Part shown: piece after piece, positions 36,234 through 45,084 of the stretch | Layout: every line of letters begins with the position of its first letter | Position numbering within the stretch: the stretch's first letter is position 1 | DNA from: Massilia pinisoli | GTDB lineage: Bacteria; Pseudomonadota; Gammaproteobacteria; Burkholderiales; Burkholderiaceae_D | NCBI RefSeq assembly: GCF_024753285.1 | Contig: NZ_JANUGW010000004.1 | Span: forward strand, 62,001-126,000 | Length of the DNA stretch: 64,000 bases | Direction: 5' to 3' | Made by a program: the position numbers and the translations under genes | The notes under the pieces: generated by a model | Database searches by the model: none | What the model saw: only the letters and a program-made list of their open reading frames with translations | Told to the model about the DNA's origin: nothing

Positions 36234-37504
36234 TGAAACCGATCAAGAAGCTTGGCGGGAGCGCCGGTATCTATCTGGGCGCGAACGTGCTCAACGCCGG
36301 TGTTCCATTCCTTCTGCTTCCCGTGCTGACCCGGGTCCTTTCGCCCGCGGACTACGGTGCCATCGCGATGTTCGGCATCGTGCTGAGCATCATGGGGGCC
36401 TTTACCGGGCTGAGCGTACACGGTGCCGTCTCGGTCCGTTACTTCCAGATGGACAAGGAGCGCCTGGCGGAGTACATCGGCGCCTGCATGGCCGTGCTGC
36501 TGATCAGCACGACGCTCGTGTTCATGACGGTCCTCCTGTTCGCGCAACCGGCGATCGAGCTGAGTGGCCTTCCGTTGGACTGGTTGCTCGTGGCAATCGT
36601 CCTGTCGGGTTTGCAATTCATCGCGAACATTCGCCTCGTGTTGTACCAGGTGGGCGGGCAAGCGATCCGGTACGGTGCATTCCAGATTGGGCAGACCGTG
36701 TTGAATGCGGCGCTGTCGTTATTCCTCGTGCTGTCGGTCGGGCTGGCTTGGCAGGGGAGGCTGATCGGCCAGGCGACGGCGATGGCGCTGTTCGGTGCGA
36801 CGGCCTTCTTTCTGTTGCGCCGGGATGGTCTGCTACTGCGTCCGCAGAACCTCAAACCGCTCGTCGCCGATGCGCTGCGTTTTGGCCTTCCGATGGTGCC
36901 GCATACACTCGGCGCGCTACTGATTGTCGCCGTCGACCGGATCGTCATCACCAAGTTGCTGGGGCTTGCCACTGCGGGTATTTATATGGTGGCCCTGCAG
37001 ATGGGACAGGTCGTGGGCCTGCTGACCGACTCCTTCAACAAGGCCTACGCGCCCTGGCTGATGAAGCGACTGGCAGACAAGGAGAACGTGCCGCGCAAGG
37101 CGATCGTGAGAGGCACCTACATCTATTTCGGCGTTGTCATCGGCGTTGCGTTGACGATCAGTATGCTGGCGCCGTGGCTCTTGCCTTACTTCGTCGGGAA
37201 GTCGTTCTCGTCGGCTGCGTACTTGGTGATCTACACGACGCTGGGGTTCGCCTTCAGCGGCTGCTATTACATGGTCACTAACTACATCTTTTTCGAGTCG
37301 AAAACCGCGCTGCTTGCCGGCATTACGGCGGCGGTCGGTCTGTTGAACGTTCCGCTCACCATCGCATTGGTCAAGATGAACGGTGCGGCCGGCGCAGGCA
37401 TGGCCTTCATGCTGACCCAATTGGCAAGTTTCGCCTGCACGTGGTGGCTCGCCCATCGCACTCACCCGATGCCCTGGCTGCGCGCCATCGTCGATGTCAC
37501 CTGA
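36233..37504 (+). CDS. wzx: Wzx-type lipid-linked repeat-unit flippase
   Basis: A 423-residue integral membrane protein with about 12 hydrophobic helices, opening with GSAGIYLGANVLNAGVPFLL and LPVLTRVLSPADYG, the classic polysaccharide_synt (MATE-fold) start. It moves undecaprenyl-diphosphate repeat units across the inner membrane. It overlaps wbpE by one base and is followed by an unassigned glycosyltransferase-like gene after 23 nt. No other flippase is present in the locus. Confidence 0.9.
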   Translation: MKPIKKLGGSAGIYLGANVLNAGVPFLLLPVLTRVLSPADYGAIAMFGIVLSIMGAFTGLSVHGAVSVRYFQMDKERLAEYIGACMAVLLISTTLVFMTVLLFAQPAIELSGLPLDWLLVAIVLSGLQFIANIRLVLYQVGGQAIRYGAFQIGQTVLNAALSLFLVLSVGLAWQGRLIGQATAMALFGATAFFLLRRDGLLLRPQNLKPLVADALRFGLPMVPHTLGALLIVAVDRIVITKLLGLATAGIYMVALQMGQVVGLLTDSFNKAYAPWLMKRLADKENVPRKAIVRGTYIYFGVVIGVALTISMLAPWLLPYFVGKSFSSAAYLVIYTTLGFAFSGCYYMVTNYIFFESKTALLAGITAAVGLLNVPLTIALVKMNGAAGAGMAFMLTQLASFACTWWLAHRTHPMPWLRAIVDVT

Positions 37505-37527
37505 TACGTTTTCGAAATAAGTTAGTG

Positions 37528-38991
37528 ATGCAACAAGAATTGTCGCTTCGTCAGGTACTCGCCATCGAGGACGAACCTGGTCTCGAAGGTTTCGTTTGCC
37601 CGGACACGGGTGTTCCCCTATGGATGCTGATCAGAACGGCCTTCACCCGGATGGTCATGTCCGACCGGCTCTACGGTACGGCGCTCGAATCCGAGAGCGG
37701 CGATAACGGGGCGCTTGGCGGTGCCTCCCGCGTGACAAAGGCGACCCGGATCGCGCGCGCGTTCCTCCACAATGCCGTCACAGCGACGGGCACCACTCCG
37801 ATCGTCGTGATGTCGTCCGGTGCCCGTCTGGGCTGGCAGGAGGATCACTACTATAATTACCTGGGCGAATACTTCGTCGACGTCGCGCCGCAATCGACGC
37901 TGTTGATTGAGGAGATGTTCAAGTGGCGCTGGCCATTCCCGCGCCGGCATCGCAACGTCCTGCTGCACACGCCTCTGCGTGTCGTCGGTTCGCTGAGCGG
38001 CCGGCGCAACGCGGCGCGCTACCTGGAGAGCAGCGAGGCACTGGTCGACTTGGCCTTTGCGCGCGCACGTGCCCTGTTCGATTACGAAGCCAGCGATGTG
38101 CAGCGCGCCTGGATGATAAGGCTGTGCCGCACGGCGGCAGGCTCGCTGCCGACCCGCATCGCGAGCTACCGTCGTCTCCTTGGTCGGAGCGGCGCTAAGC
38201 TCCTCGTCAAGGAAGAGGCATGCTATGGTGGTCCGGACAACGTGAGTGCGATGGTGGCGGCACACCAGTTGGGAATTACAACAGCTGAATACCAACATGG
38301 CTCGATTTCTGCCGGGCACAACGTGTACAATTTCGGTTTGGCACTCGTGGACAACGCAGCGATCCGCAACGTCTTGCCTGAGTATTTCCTGTCCTATGGG
38401 CCATGGTGGTCGGATCAGATCAACGCCCCGGTCAAGTACGTTGCCATCGGCAGCCCGCATCGCTCTGCCGTGCTCGGCGATGTTGGGAACGCGGCGGTAA
38501 GCCGTAGTGTTCTCCTGCTCGGCGATGGCGTCGAAACCGAGCAGTACTTGTCGTTGGCTAATACGTTGGCCGAGCGACTGGCAGGCAGTTTTGACGTCGT
38601 GTTCCGTCCGCATCCCCTGGAACGCGCCGCGATCCTGGCCAAGCATCCGGACCTTATGGTGGGAATGGTTAGCATTGACCGCAATCAGGACATTTACCAG
38701 TCGTTTAAGAAATCTTGCGCGGTCGTCAGCGAAGTCTCGACTGGGTTGTTCGAAGCGGTCGGGTTGGTAGAAAACATTTTCATTTGGGATACCCCGAAAT
38801 CGCGTTTCGCGTACCCCGTGCACCCGTTCTTCAAGTTCCAAACTGTCGAGCAACTGGCCGAGGCCGTCGCCGGCGGTCGCGGTGCCGTAGGCGTTGAACG
38901 GATATCACAGATCTGGAGCCAAGACTGGCACACCAGATATAAAAATTTCCTTGTCGCCGTGGACGCGGTCGCGCCGCACGCGGGTAGCTAA
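37528..38991 (+). CDS. Putative GT-B-type glycosyltransferase, family not recognised
   Basis: A 487-residue soluble protein that I cannot place in a named family. The C-terminal half looks like a GT-B fold: EYQHGSISAGHNVYNF (about residues 255-270), YGPWWSD, a strand-loop VLLLGDGVETEQY, FDVVFRPHPLER (an RPHP motif), and a possible nucleotide-binding SEVSTGLFEAVGLVENIFIWD. The QHG and RPHP motifs occur in capsule-type transferases that use CMP- or CDP-activated donors, so it is a candidate for transfer of the CMP-legionaminic acid derivative. That assignment is by elimination only. The ATG at 37528 begins directly after wzx; an upstream frame within wzx was rejected. Confidence 0.7.
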   Translation: MQQELSLRQVLAIEDEPGLEGFVCPDTGVPLWMLIRTAFTRMVMSDRLYGTALESESGDNGALGGASRVTKATRIARAFLHNAVTATGTTPIVVMSSGARLGWQEDHYYNYLGEYFVDVAPQSTLLIEEMFKWRWPFPRRHRNVLLHTPLRVVGSLSGRRNAARYLESSEALVDLAFARARALFDYEASDVQRAWMIRLCRTAAGSLPTRIASYRRLLGRSGAKLLVKEEACYGGPDNVSAMVAAHQLGITTAEYQHGSISAGHNVYNFGLALVDNAAIRNVLPEYFLSYGPWWSDQINAPVKYVAIGSPHRSAVLGDVGNAAVSRSVLLLGDGVETEQYLSLANTLAERLAGSFDVVFRPHPLERAAILAKHPDLMVGMVSIDRNQDIYQSFKKSCAVVSEVSTGLFEAVGLVENIFIWDTPKSRFAYPVHPFFKFQTVEQLAEAVAGGRGAVGVERISQIWSQDWHTRYKNFLVAVDAVAPHAGS

Positions 38992-39012
38992 TTACATAGT
39001 GAAGAGCGATAG

Positions 39013-39621
39013 ATGATCGTCATTATCGATTACGGCGTGGGCAACGTCGGATCTGTTTTAAATATGCTTCGCAAGGTGGGTGCTCGCGCCCGTATCAGCG
39101 CCGACAAAGCCGAGATCGAGGCCGCGGATAAATTGATCCTGCCTGGTGTCGGCCATTTCGGCCGCGGCATGGCGAAGTTGAACGAAACCGGCTTGGTGCC
39201 GACGCTGAATGAGCAGGTCATGGAACGCGGCAAGCCCGTATTGGGGATTTGCCTGGGCATGCAAATGATGACGCGTGGCAGCGAGGAGAGTAACGACCCC
39301 GGCCTGGGCTGGATCGACGCCCATACGCATCGCTTCCCCGACATGGCAGGACTGCGTGTGCCGCACATGGGCTGGAACGTGGTGCGTCCGCAAAACGCCG
39401 CCAATCTGTTCGCCCATGGCGGCGAAGAGGCTGAGCGGTTTTACTTCGTGCACAGCTATTTCGTACGCACGGCTAACCCGGCACATGTAGCGGCATCGTG
39501 CGATTACGGCGTCGATTTCGCCGCCGCGTTCGAGGTCGGCAACATTTTTGGTGTCCAGTTCCATCCCGAGAAAAGCCATTTGTTTGGCATGGAAATGTTC
39601 CGCAGATTTATCGACCTATGA
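39013..39621 (+). CDS. hisH: HisH-like glutamine amidotransferase, set B
   Basis: A 202-residue class I glutaminase with nucleophile C80 (LGICLGMQM), the oxyanion strand LPGVGHF, and H184/E186 in VQFHPEKSH, so the triad is complete. It supplies ammonia to the HisF-like gene that follows (overlap ATGA). Gene order in this set is HisH - HisF - amidotransferase, the reverse of set A, so the two sets are not a simple tandem duplication. Confidence 0.88.
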   Translation: MIVIIDYGVGNVGSVLNMLRKVGARARISADKAEIEAADKLILPGVGHFGRGMAKLNETGLVPTLNEQVMERGKPVLGICLGMQMMTRGSEESNDPGLGWIDAHTHRFPDMAGLRVPHMGWNVVRPQNAANLFAHGGEEAERFYFVHSYFVRTANPAHVAASCDYGVDFAAAFEVGNIFGVQFHPEKSHLFGMEMFRRFIDL

Positions 39622-40385
39622 CGACAGTATTTAACCGAGTAATTCCCTGCCTGCTGTTACAGGATGGCGGACTGGTCAAGACTCAGGGTTTCCGCCGGCC
39701 GCGCTATGTCGGCGATCCCATCAACGCAGTCCGTATTTTCAATGACAAATACGTCGATGAACTTGTCTTTCTCGACATTGACGCTTCGCGTACAGGCGCG
39801 GAACCGAACTACGATTTGATCCAGCGTATCGCCGGCGAATGCTTCATGCCGCTTTGCTATGGCGGCGGAATCCGCACGCTGGAGCAGGCCCGCCGCATCG
39901 TGGCGGTCGGGGTCGAAAAGATTGCCGTGAACAGCATGGCCATCGACAATCCCGCCTTGCTGTCTGCCATGTCGGCCGAGTTGGGCGCGAGCAGCGTCGT
40001 GGCTGGCATTGATGTGAAGCGCGATTTCTTTGGCCGCGAGCGTGTATTTCATCCCGGGAAACGTCGCCTCACGTCATTGGACCCTGTCGCGCACGCGGTC
40101 GCGGTCGTGCGTGCAGGTGCAGGCGAGATCTTTTTGAACAGCGTGGATCGCGACGGCCGGGGTACCGGGTTCGACGTCGATTTGATCGCAAGGGTGTCTG
40201 CTGCCGTCAATGTGCCTGTCATCGCGTGCGGCGGCGCTGCCGGGCTCGACGATATGCGGGCAGCCGTCCAGAGCGGCGCCTCGGCTGCAGCGGCGGGCAG
40301 CATGTTCGTATTTTATGGCCCGCACCGTGCGGTGCTCATCAATTATCCCGCGTACGGCGCGGTACGTGAGCTGTTTTCGAAATGA
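39618..40385 (+). CDS. hisF: HisF-like ammonia-channelling subunit, set B
   Basis: A 255-residue (beta/alpha)8 barrel related to imidazole glycerol phosphate synthase cyclase. The first catalytic Asp is replaced by Leu (L13 in CLLLQDGG, against CLDVKDG in true HisF), while the second Asp is kept (D132 in GIDVKR). Such loss of D11 is expected for HisF2 proteins that only guide ammonia to WbpG. Set A keeps the first Asp and lacks the second, the opposite pattern. It overlaps both neighbours by 4 nt. Confidence 0.88.
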   Translation: MTTVFNRVIPCLLLQDGGLVKTQGFRRPRYVGDPINAVRIFNDKYVDELVFLDIDASRTGAEPNYDLIQRIAGECFMPLCYGGGIRTLEQARRIVAVGVEKIAVNSMAIDNPALLSAMSAELGASSVVAGIDVKRDFFGRERVFHPGKRRLTSLDPVAHAVAVVRAGAGEIFLNSVDRDGRGTGFDVDLIARVSAAVNVPVIACGGAAGLDDMRAAVQSGASAAAAGSMFVFYGPHRAVLINYPAYGAVRELFSK

Positions 40386-41503
40386 CTACCCAGATCCAGG
40401 AATGCAAGCGTTGTCTTATCGACGCGAATGCGGCCGATGTCGTCTTTGACGCCGACGGAAACTGTAATTATTGCACCAACATGCTCGCCAAGCTGGATGC
40501 TTACCAGCCCGCCAGTCCCGAGGTGCTCGAAGCGAAGCTGCAAAAATTCATCGATACCGTCAAGCGCGAAGGTGCCGGCAAGCAGTACGACTGCATCGTC
40601 GGGATCAGCGGCGGCGCGGATAGCGCGTATGCGCTTTACCTCGCCAAGAAAAATGGCCTGCGTCCATTGGCGGTGCACATGGACAATGGCTGGAATTCCG
40701 AGCTTGCCGTCAACAATATCGAAAACCTCGTGCGCAAGCTTGGCGTGGATCTCTACACGCACGTGGTGGAGTGGCGCGAGTACCGCGCATTGCAGCAGGC
40801 ATTTTTCGATGCGGATGTCCTCGACGTTGAACTGCTGTATGACAATGCCATGTTGGCCGTGAACTACGGCCTCGCGAGGCGCTATGGCATCAAATACATC
40901 CTTTCCGGCAGTAACACGACGACGGAAGGCATGCGCGTACCCCGCAATTACAACTGGAACAAATACGATCGCAAGAACATTCTTGCGATTGCACGCCGAA
41001 ACGGCACGCGCGTCCGCAGCCTCCCGACGATAGGCGTGGCCGGGTTCGTGTATCACCGGCTCGCGCGCGGTACGCAATGGGTGCCGTTCCTCGACTATAT
41101 CGACTACAACAAGAAATCCTGTATCGACCTGCTCGTCAAGGAACTGGGCTATCGGCCGTACCCATACAAGCATTATGAGTCGATTTTTACGCGTTTCTAC
41201 CAGGGTTATCTGCTTCCGCAAAAATTTGGCATCGATAAGCGGCGCATGCATTTTTCTTCGCTAATCTGCTCGAAACAAATGACCCGCAAACAGGCAAGCG
41301 AGTGGCTGCAGCACAGCCCTTATCCGGATCCGGACGACCTGGACGCGGACATCGACTATTTCCTCAAGAAAATGGGCTGGACCCAAGCGGACCTCGATGA
41401 CTACCTGCGCAGGGCACCGCGGCCGCACGATGATTACCCGAGCGAAGCTCACTGGTACGCGAAGCTGCATTCGTTGCAGCAGCGGTACATGCCTGGCAGA
41501 TAA
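40382..41503 (+). CDS. wbpG: N-acetyl sugar amidotransferase WbpG, set B
   Basis: A 373-residue ATP-pyrophosphatase with CxxC pairs (C8/C11 and C28/C31) and the PP-loop SGGADS (residues 76-81). In P. aeruginosa O5 WbpG with HisH2/HisF2 converts the 3-N-acetyl group of the ManNAc3NAcA residue to acetamidino. Here the same trio follows wbpA-B-D-E and wzx, so the uronate of this locus is its likely substrate. It is about 57 residues shorter than the set A enzyme and has a different PP-loop residue (A for K). wzy begins 3 nt later. Confidence 0.9.
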   Translation: MTTQIQECKRCLIDANAADVVFDADGNCNYCTNMLAKLDAYQPASPEVLEAKLQKFIDTVKREGAGKQYDCIVGISGGADSAYALYLAKKNGLRPLAVHMDNGWNSELAVNNIENLVRKLGVDLYTHVVEWREYRALQQAFFDADVLDVELLYDNAMLAVNYGLARRYGIKYILSGSNTTTEGMRVPRNYNWNKYDRKNILAIARRNGTRVRSLPTIGVAGFVYHRLARGTQWVPFLDYIDYNKKSCIDLLVKELGYRPYPYKHYESIFTRFYQGYLLPQKFGIDKRRMHFSSLICSKQMTRKQASEWLQHSPYPDPDDLDADIDYFLKKMGWTQADLDDYLRRAPRPHDDYPSEAHWYAKLHSLQQRYMPGR

Positions 41504-41505
41504 GC

Positions 41506-42564
41506 ATGGGTACCGTCAGGATTACCCACCTTCTCCTCGCAGCCGCCTTCCTGTTGCTGGGGCTGATCCTGTGGGCTTTCAGTGATGCGTTGTTCGCGGC
41601 GCATACGAACGGACTCATCTATTATTTTTCGTCGGACGGCGGGGAATATTATCGTCTGTACGACCTGTTCTATGCGGATGTCGAGCTCCTGGACAGTCCG
41701 ACCCTGTTCATGGTTGGCTCGCCGATTCTCATGCTGAAGTTGGCTGAAGGGCATCTATGGGTGGTGCAGCTCGTGAACTTGGTCGTTATGGCCTATTCCT
41801 TGCGGATTGGTGTTGACGCTCTGCCGGATATGCGTAGCCGTATCAAGTTCGTCGTCGGGGCGCTTGTGTTTCCTTATTTCGTGTTCGGTTTCCTCGCCTT
41901 GAACAAGGAAGTGTACGCGATGAGCTCGGCCATCATGCTGTGCGCCTACTATACAGCCGGGAAAAGGCGGCATCTGCTGCTGGCACTGTTTTTTGCCGGC
42001 CTCGCACGATATTACATGCTGTTGAGTTTCTTCTTCGTGATTCTGACCGTTCCCCGCAATAAGCCTCCACGCTACCGTGCCATTATCGCTATCGCGCTAG
42101 GTATCTCGTTCCTTGGGCCGATCGTGAAATCACTGATTCCGTCTTATTCTAAAGACGAAGTGCTCGATGTTTCTGGACTTACTGGTCTCATTTTTACCGC
42201 GATGATTGATCATGGCGCCTACTTCATCGCCTACCCGATCAAATACCTCTTCTTGTTGCCGCAACGGGTGTACAGCTGGCTCATCGACCCGGCACGAAAA
42301 AGCAACACGATGGAAGCGTGGGTATCCCTCCTTACCATGTTCGTGATGTTCCGCCTGGCGCTGCTCGTCGCGGGTCGGCGCTTTCGCCAGTCGCCGTCAT
42401 TCAAGTTTGTCGTCGTCGGGGCAGTTGCTCCCTTACCGATGATGTGGAGCGACATCATGCACTGGCGTTATTTTTCATTCGTTTACTTTTTTTACCTTTT
42501 CGCACTCGTTCAATACCGGGCCATTTCACGGCAAACCGATCCGAGCGATGGCCTGAAAACATGA
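41506..42564 (+). CDS. wzy: Candidate O-antigen/exopolysaccharide polymerase (Wzy)
   Basis: A 352-residue membrane protein with about 9-10 hydrophobic segments and periplasmic loops. It has no strong family signature, as is normal for Wzy. It is the only multi-spanning protein in the locus other than Wzx, Wzz and the initiating transferase, and lies among the glycosyltransferase genes, so the polymerase role is inferred by context. A loop after TM2 (SSDGGEYYRLYDLFYAD) and YAMSSAIMLCAYY are possible periplasmic or lumenal elements. Its stop overlaps the next gene (ATGA). Confidence 0.65.
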   Translation: MGTVRITHLLLAAAFLLLGLILWAFSDALFAAHTNGLIYYFSSDGGEYYRLYDLFYADVELLDSPTLFMVGSPILMLKLAEGHLWVVQLVNLVVMAYSLRIGVDALPDMRSRIKFVVGALVFPYFVFGFLALNKEVYAMSSAIMLCAYYTAGKRRHLLLALFFAGLARYYMLLSFFFVILTVPRNKPPRYRAIIAIALGISFLGPIVKSLIPSYSKDEVLDVSGLTGLIFTAMIDHGAYFIAYPIKYLFLLPQRVYSWLIDPARKSNTMEAWVSLLTMFVMFRLALLVAGRRFRQSPSFKFVVVGAVAPLPMMWSDIMHWRYFSFVYFFYLFALVQYRAISRQTDPSDGLKT

Positions 42565-43685
42565 ACAAATCTGGTCATATCGTTATTGTCTCACCCTCGT
42601 ATGGCGGTGCCGAAAAGCGTTTTTTCGATATCTTTACGGCGCTGGTCCGCAGTAATCGCCCGGTGCGCTACGTAGCGCCATCAGGGCTGATCGAAAAGCT
42701 GCAGGCGGATTATCCCGAGCGTAGTGACATTTTTCCATTGATGATTCCAGTGCCGCTAGCTGGCTGGAGCCGAATCGGATTCATCAAGGGTTTTCGCCGT
42801 GTGTTGCAGTCCATTCCCAAAGGATCGCATTTTCATTATCCATTGAATTGTCTGTGGCCGCTTCATCTCGTGCGCGGTGATCGGATTTCGATGTCGGTGG
42901 TCGATTGCACTACGATACCCACGCCTTTTTCGAAGAAGCAGGCGGACGTATGGCACTGGCTTTCGTTTGCGTTCGTCAAAGGTATTGACGTGCTAAGCCC
43001 AGCGGTTTTCAAAGCGACCCGGAAACCGTGGCTGCGTGACCGGATCACATTGACGCCGGGTGGAACCTATCTGGTTCCGCCTGTGCGGAGTGTCGCGGAA
43101 AAGCTGCCACAAGTGGTTTTCCTGGGACGTCTCGTGCCGGGAAAGGGCGTCGAAGACCTGCTTCGCATGCTTCCGGCGTTATGGGAGCAACTGCAAACGC
43201 GCTACGGGACAATATGCCGGTTCAAAATCGCGGGGTACGGTGCGCTGGAAGATTTGGTCGCACAAGAAGTTGCGCAATTAAGAACGTCAGGTATTCCCGT
43301 TGAATTTGCTGGATATCAAGAAGCAACGCCGCTCCTTGCCGAGTCCGCTGTTGTGTTGTCGCTTCAGGAAGTCACGAATTTCCCGTCCCGCGTAGTACCA
43401 GAGGCGCTCTTGGCCGGCTGCGCGGTCGTGGTGCGCGATACCGGCGATTCGCGTGAATTCGGCGCTGGGCTCCCGGGGCTATCTTATTGCGCCGCAGAAC
43501 TAAATGCCGCCGAACTGGCAGAATTGATATCAAATTATGTAGATCAGGTAACCAGAAGCGCGTCATTTCGAGACGCGGTTCGCGCCGAGGCCGTCAAACG
43601 CTTCTCATCTCCGGGCTACATCGACTATTTTGCTGCGATTATTTTCGATACCTCTGCCCAAGAAAGCCGCCTGCGCGTAGAATAG
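42561..43685 (+). CDS. GT4-type glycosyltransferase
   Basis: A 374-residue GT-B protein. The donor-binding domain shows VVFLGRLVPGKGVEDLLRML, KIAGYGALEDLV, VEFAGYQE, and the NDP-sugar contact region LSLQEVTNFPSRVVPEALLAGCAVVVRDTGDSREF. The catalytic Glu pair is E...E in NFPSRVVPEAL. The sugar cannot be predicted; it is one of three transferases in the locus. Translation is coupled to wzy by an ATGA overlap; the start at 42561 lies at the true beginning of the fold. Confidence 0.85.
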   Translation: MNKSGHIVIVSPSYGGAEKRFFDIFTALVRSNRPVRYVAPSGLIEKLQADYPERSDIFPLMIPVPLAGWSRIGFIKGFRRVLQSIPKGSHFHYPLNCLWPLHLVRGDRISMSVVDCTTIPTPFSKKQADVWHWLSFAFVKGIDVLSPAVFKATRKPWLRDRITLTPGGTYLVPPVRSVAEKLPQVVFLGRLVPGKGVEDLLRMLPALWEQLQTRYGTICRFKIAGYGALEDLVAQEVAQLRTSGIPVEFAGYQEATPLLAESAVVLSLQEVTNFPSRVVPEALLAGCAVVVRDTGDSREFGAGLPGLSYCAAELNAAELAELISNYVDQVTRSASFRDAVRAEAVKRFSSPGYIDYFAAIIFDTSAQESRLRVE

Positions 43686-43753
43686 TTGCCCAAGGCAAAG
43701 TTAATGCGTTCGCCGCGTAATTTGAAGTGAATATCGAACAAGGTATCGGGTAA

Positions 43754-44899
43754 ATGAGGGACAAAAATAAAACTGTCAAGTATCGCATTGGCATCATTGC
43801 CAATACTGCGTTTTCATTGATTAACTTCCGCGGTCCGTTGATTGGTGCAATGAGCAAACGCGGCATGACCGTTTATGCGTTTGCTCCGGACTATGACGAC
43901 CGGACCCGCTCGGTCATCCGTTCGTTGGGTGCGACGCCAGTTGATTATTCGTTGTCGCGCGCTGGAATGAATCCCTTCCGAGACATTGTCGATCTGCTCA
44001 AGCTCTCGCGCCAGTTGCGCAACCTCGACCTTGATGCGTCGTTCTCCTATTTCATCAAGCCAGTCATCTACGGTACGCTGGCGGCTTGCCTGGCTCGTAT
44101 ACCGCGCCGAGTAGCCATGATTGAGGGAGTGGGTTATGTATTTACGGAGGGCGAACGCTTTGGCCTACGGCGCCGCGTCTTGCGCACATTGGTGATCCGG
44201 CTCTACAAGCTTGCGCTGAGCCAGACGCAACGTGTTTTCATGTTGAATCCCGACGACCGGAAGATGTTTGCAGAACTGGGCATGGTTGACCCGGTCAAGG
44301 TACGCCTGTTAAATGGCATTGGCGTCGAGCTCGACCAGTTTATTGTCGAGGAAACGTCGGCGGAGTCCGTGTCCTTCATCTTGATCGCGCGCCTCTTGAA
44401 GGAAAAAGGTGTGTACGACTTTGTTGAAGCAGCACGCATCATTCGTCGCGAGCATCCGCGCGTGCGTTTCATTCTGCTGGGGAGCGTCGACCTCAATCCC
44501 GGCTCCATCAGCCAGGAAGAAGTGCGAGCCTGGGTTGCGGAGGGGCTAGTCGAGTGGCCGGGTCACGTGAACGACGTCAAGCCCTGGATCGCCCAGGCCA
44601 GTGTGTTCGTGTTGCCTTCCTATCGCGAAGGCCTGCCCCGCAGTACTCAGGAGGTCATGGCCATGGGCAAACCTGTCATCACCACCGACGTGCCGGGCTG
44701 CCGGGAAACGGTTGAGCATGGCGTTAACGGCTTCAAGGTACCCGTGCGTGACCCCGCTGCACTGGCAGAGGCAATGCGCACCTTTATTTCTTCACCGCAT
44801 CTCGTCGCACCGATGGGGCGTGCCAGCCGGCGCAAGGCAGAGCAAACTTTCGACGTGCACAAGATCAATGCAGAGATTCTTGAGGCAATGGGCATTTGA
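43754..44899 (+). CDS. GT4-type glycosyltransferase (PglA/WbpT-like)
   Basis: A 381-residue GT-B glycosyltransferase. It has the acceptor-side GPLIGAMSKRGMTVYAFAPDYD and YFIKPVIYGTLAA, and the donor-side FILIARLLKEKGVYDFVEAARI, EGLPRSTQEVMAMGKPVITTDVPGCRETV with the catalytic EGLPRS. This pattern resembles transferases that add GalNAc or related HexNAc to lipid-linked HexNAc (PglA, WbpT). It could make the second linkage of the repeat unit. It is separated from the previous gene by 68 nt. Confidence 0.87.
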   Translation: MRDKNKTVKYRIGIIANTAFSLINFRGPLIGAMSKRGMTVYAFAPDYDDRTRSVIRSLGATPVDYSLSRAGMNPFRDIVDLLKLSRQLRNLDLDASFSYFIKPVIYGTLAACLARIPRRVAMIEGVGYVFTEGERFGLRRRVLRTLVIRLYKLALSQTQRVFMLNPDDRKMFAELGMVDPVKVRLLNGIGVELDQFIVEETSAESVSFILIARLLKEKGVYDFVEAARIIRREHPRVRFILLGSVDLNPGSISQEEVRAWVAEGLVEWPGHVNDVKPWIAQASVFVLPSYREGLPRSTQEVMAMGKPVITTDVPGCRETVEHGVNGFKVPVRDPAALAEAMRTFISSPHLVAPMGRASRRKAEQTFDVHKINAEILEAMGI

Positions 44900-45084
44900 T
44901 CGTGTCTACGGTCTTTACGAATTGCGCCGCGTATAAAGTTGAATGTGGGGAATAGATATTTCCCGTTTGCGCATCCTCCCTGATGAGCGCGGCCGCTTAT
45001 TTTGGCCCAAGTATTGCTTGCCTTGTTTCTATTTTGCCCGGTATATTTCGCGGCTTCACTTATCGATTATTGGCCGGCTCCAAA

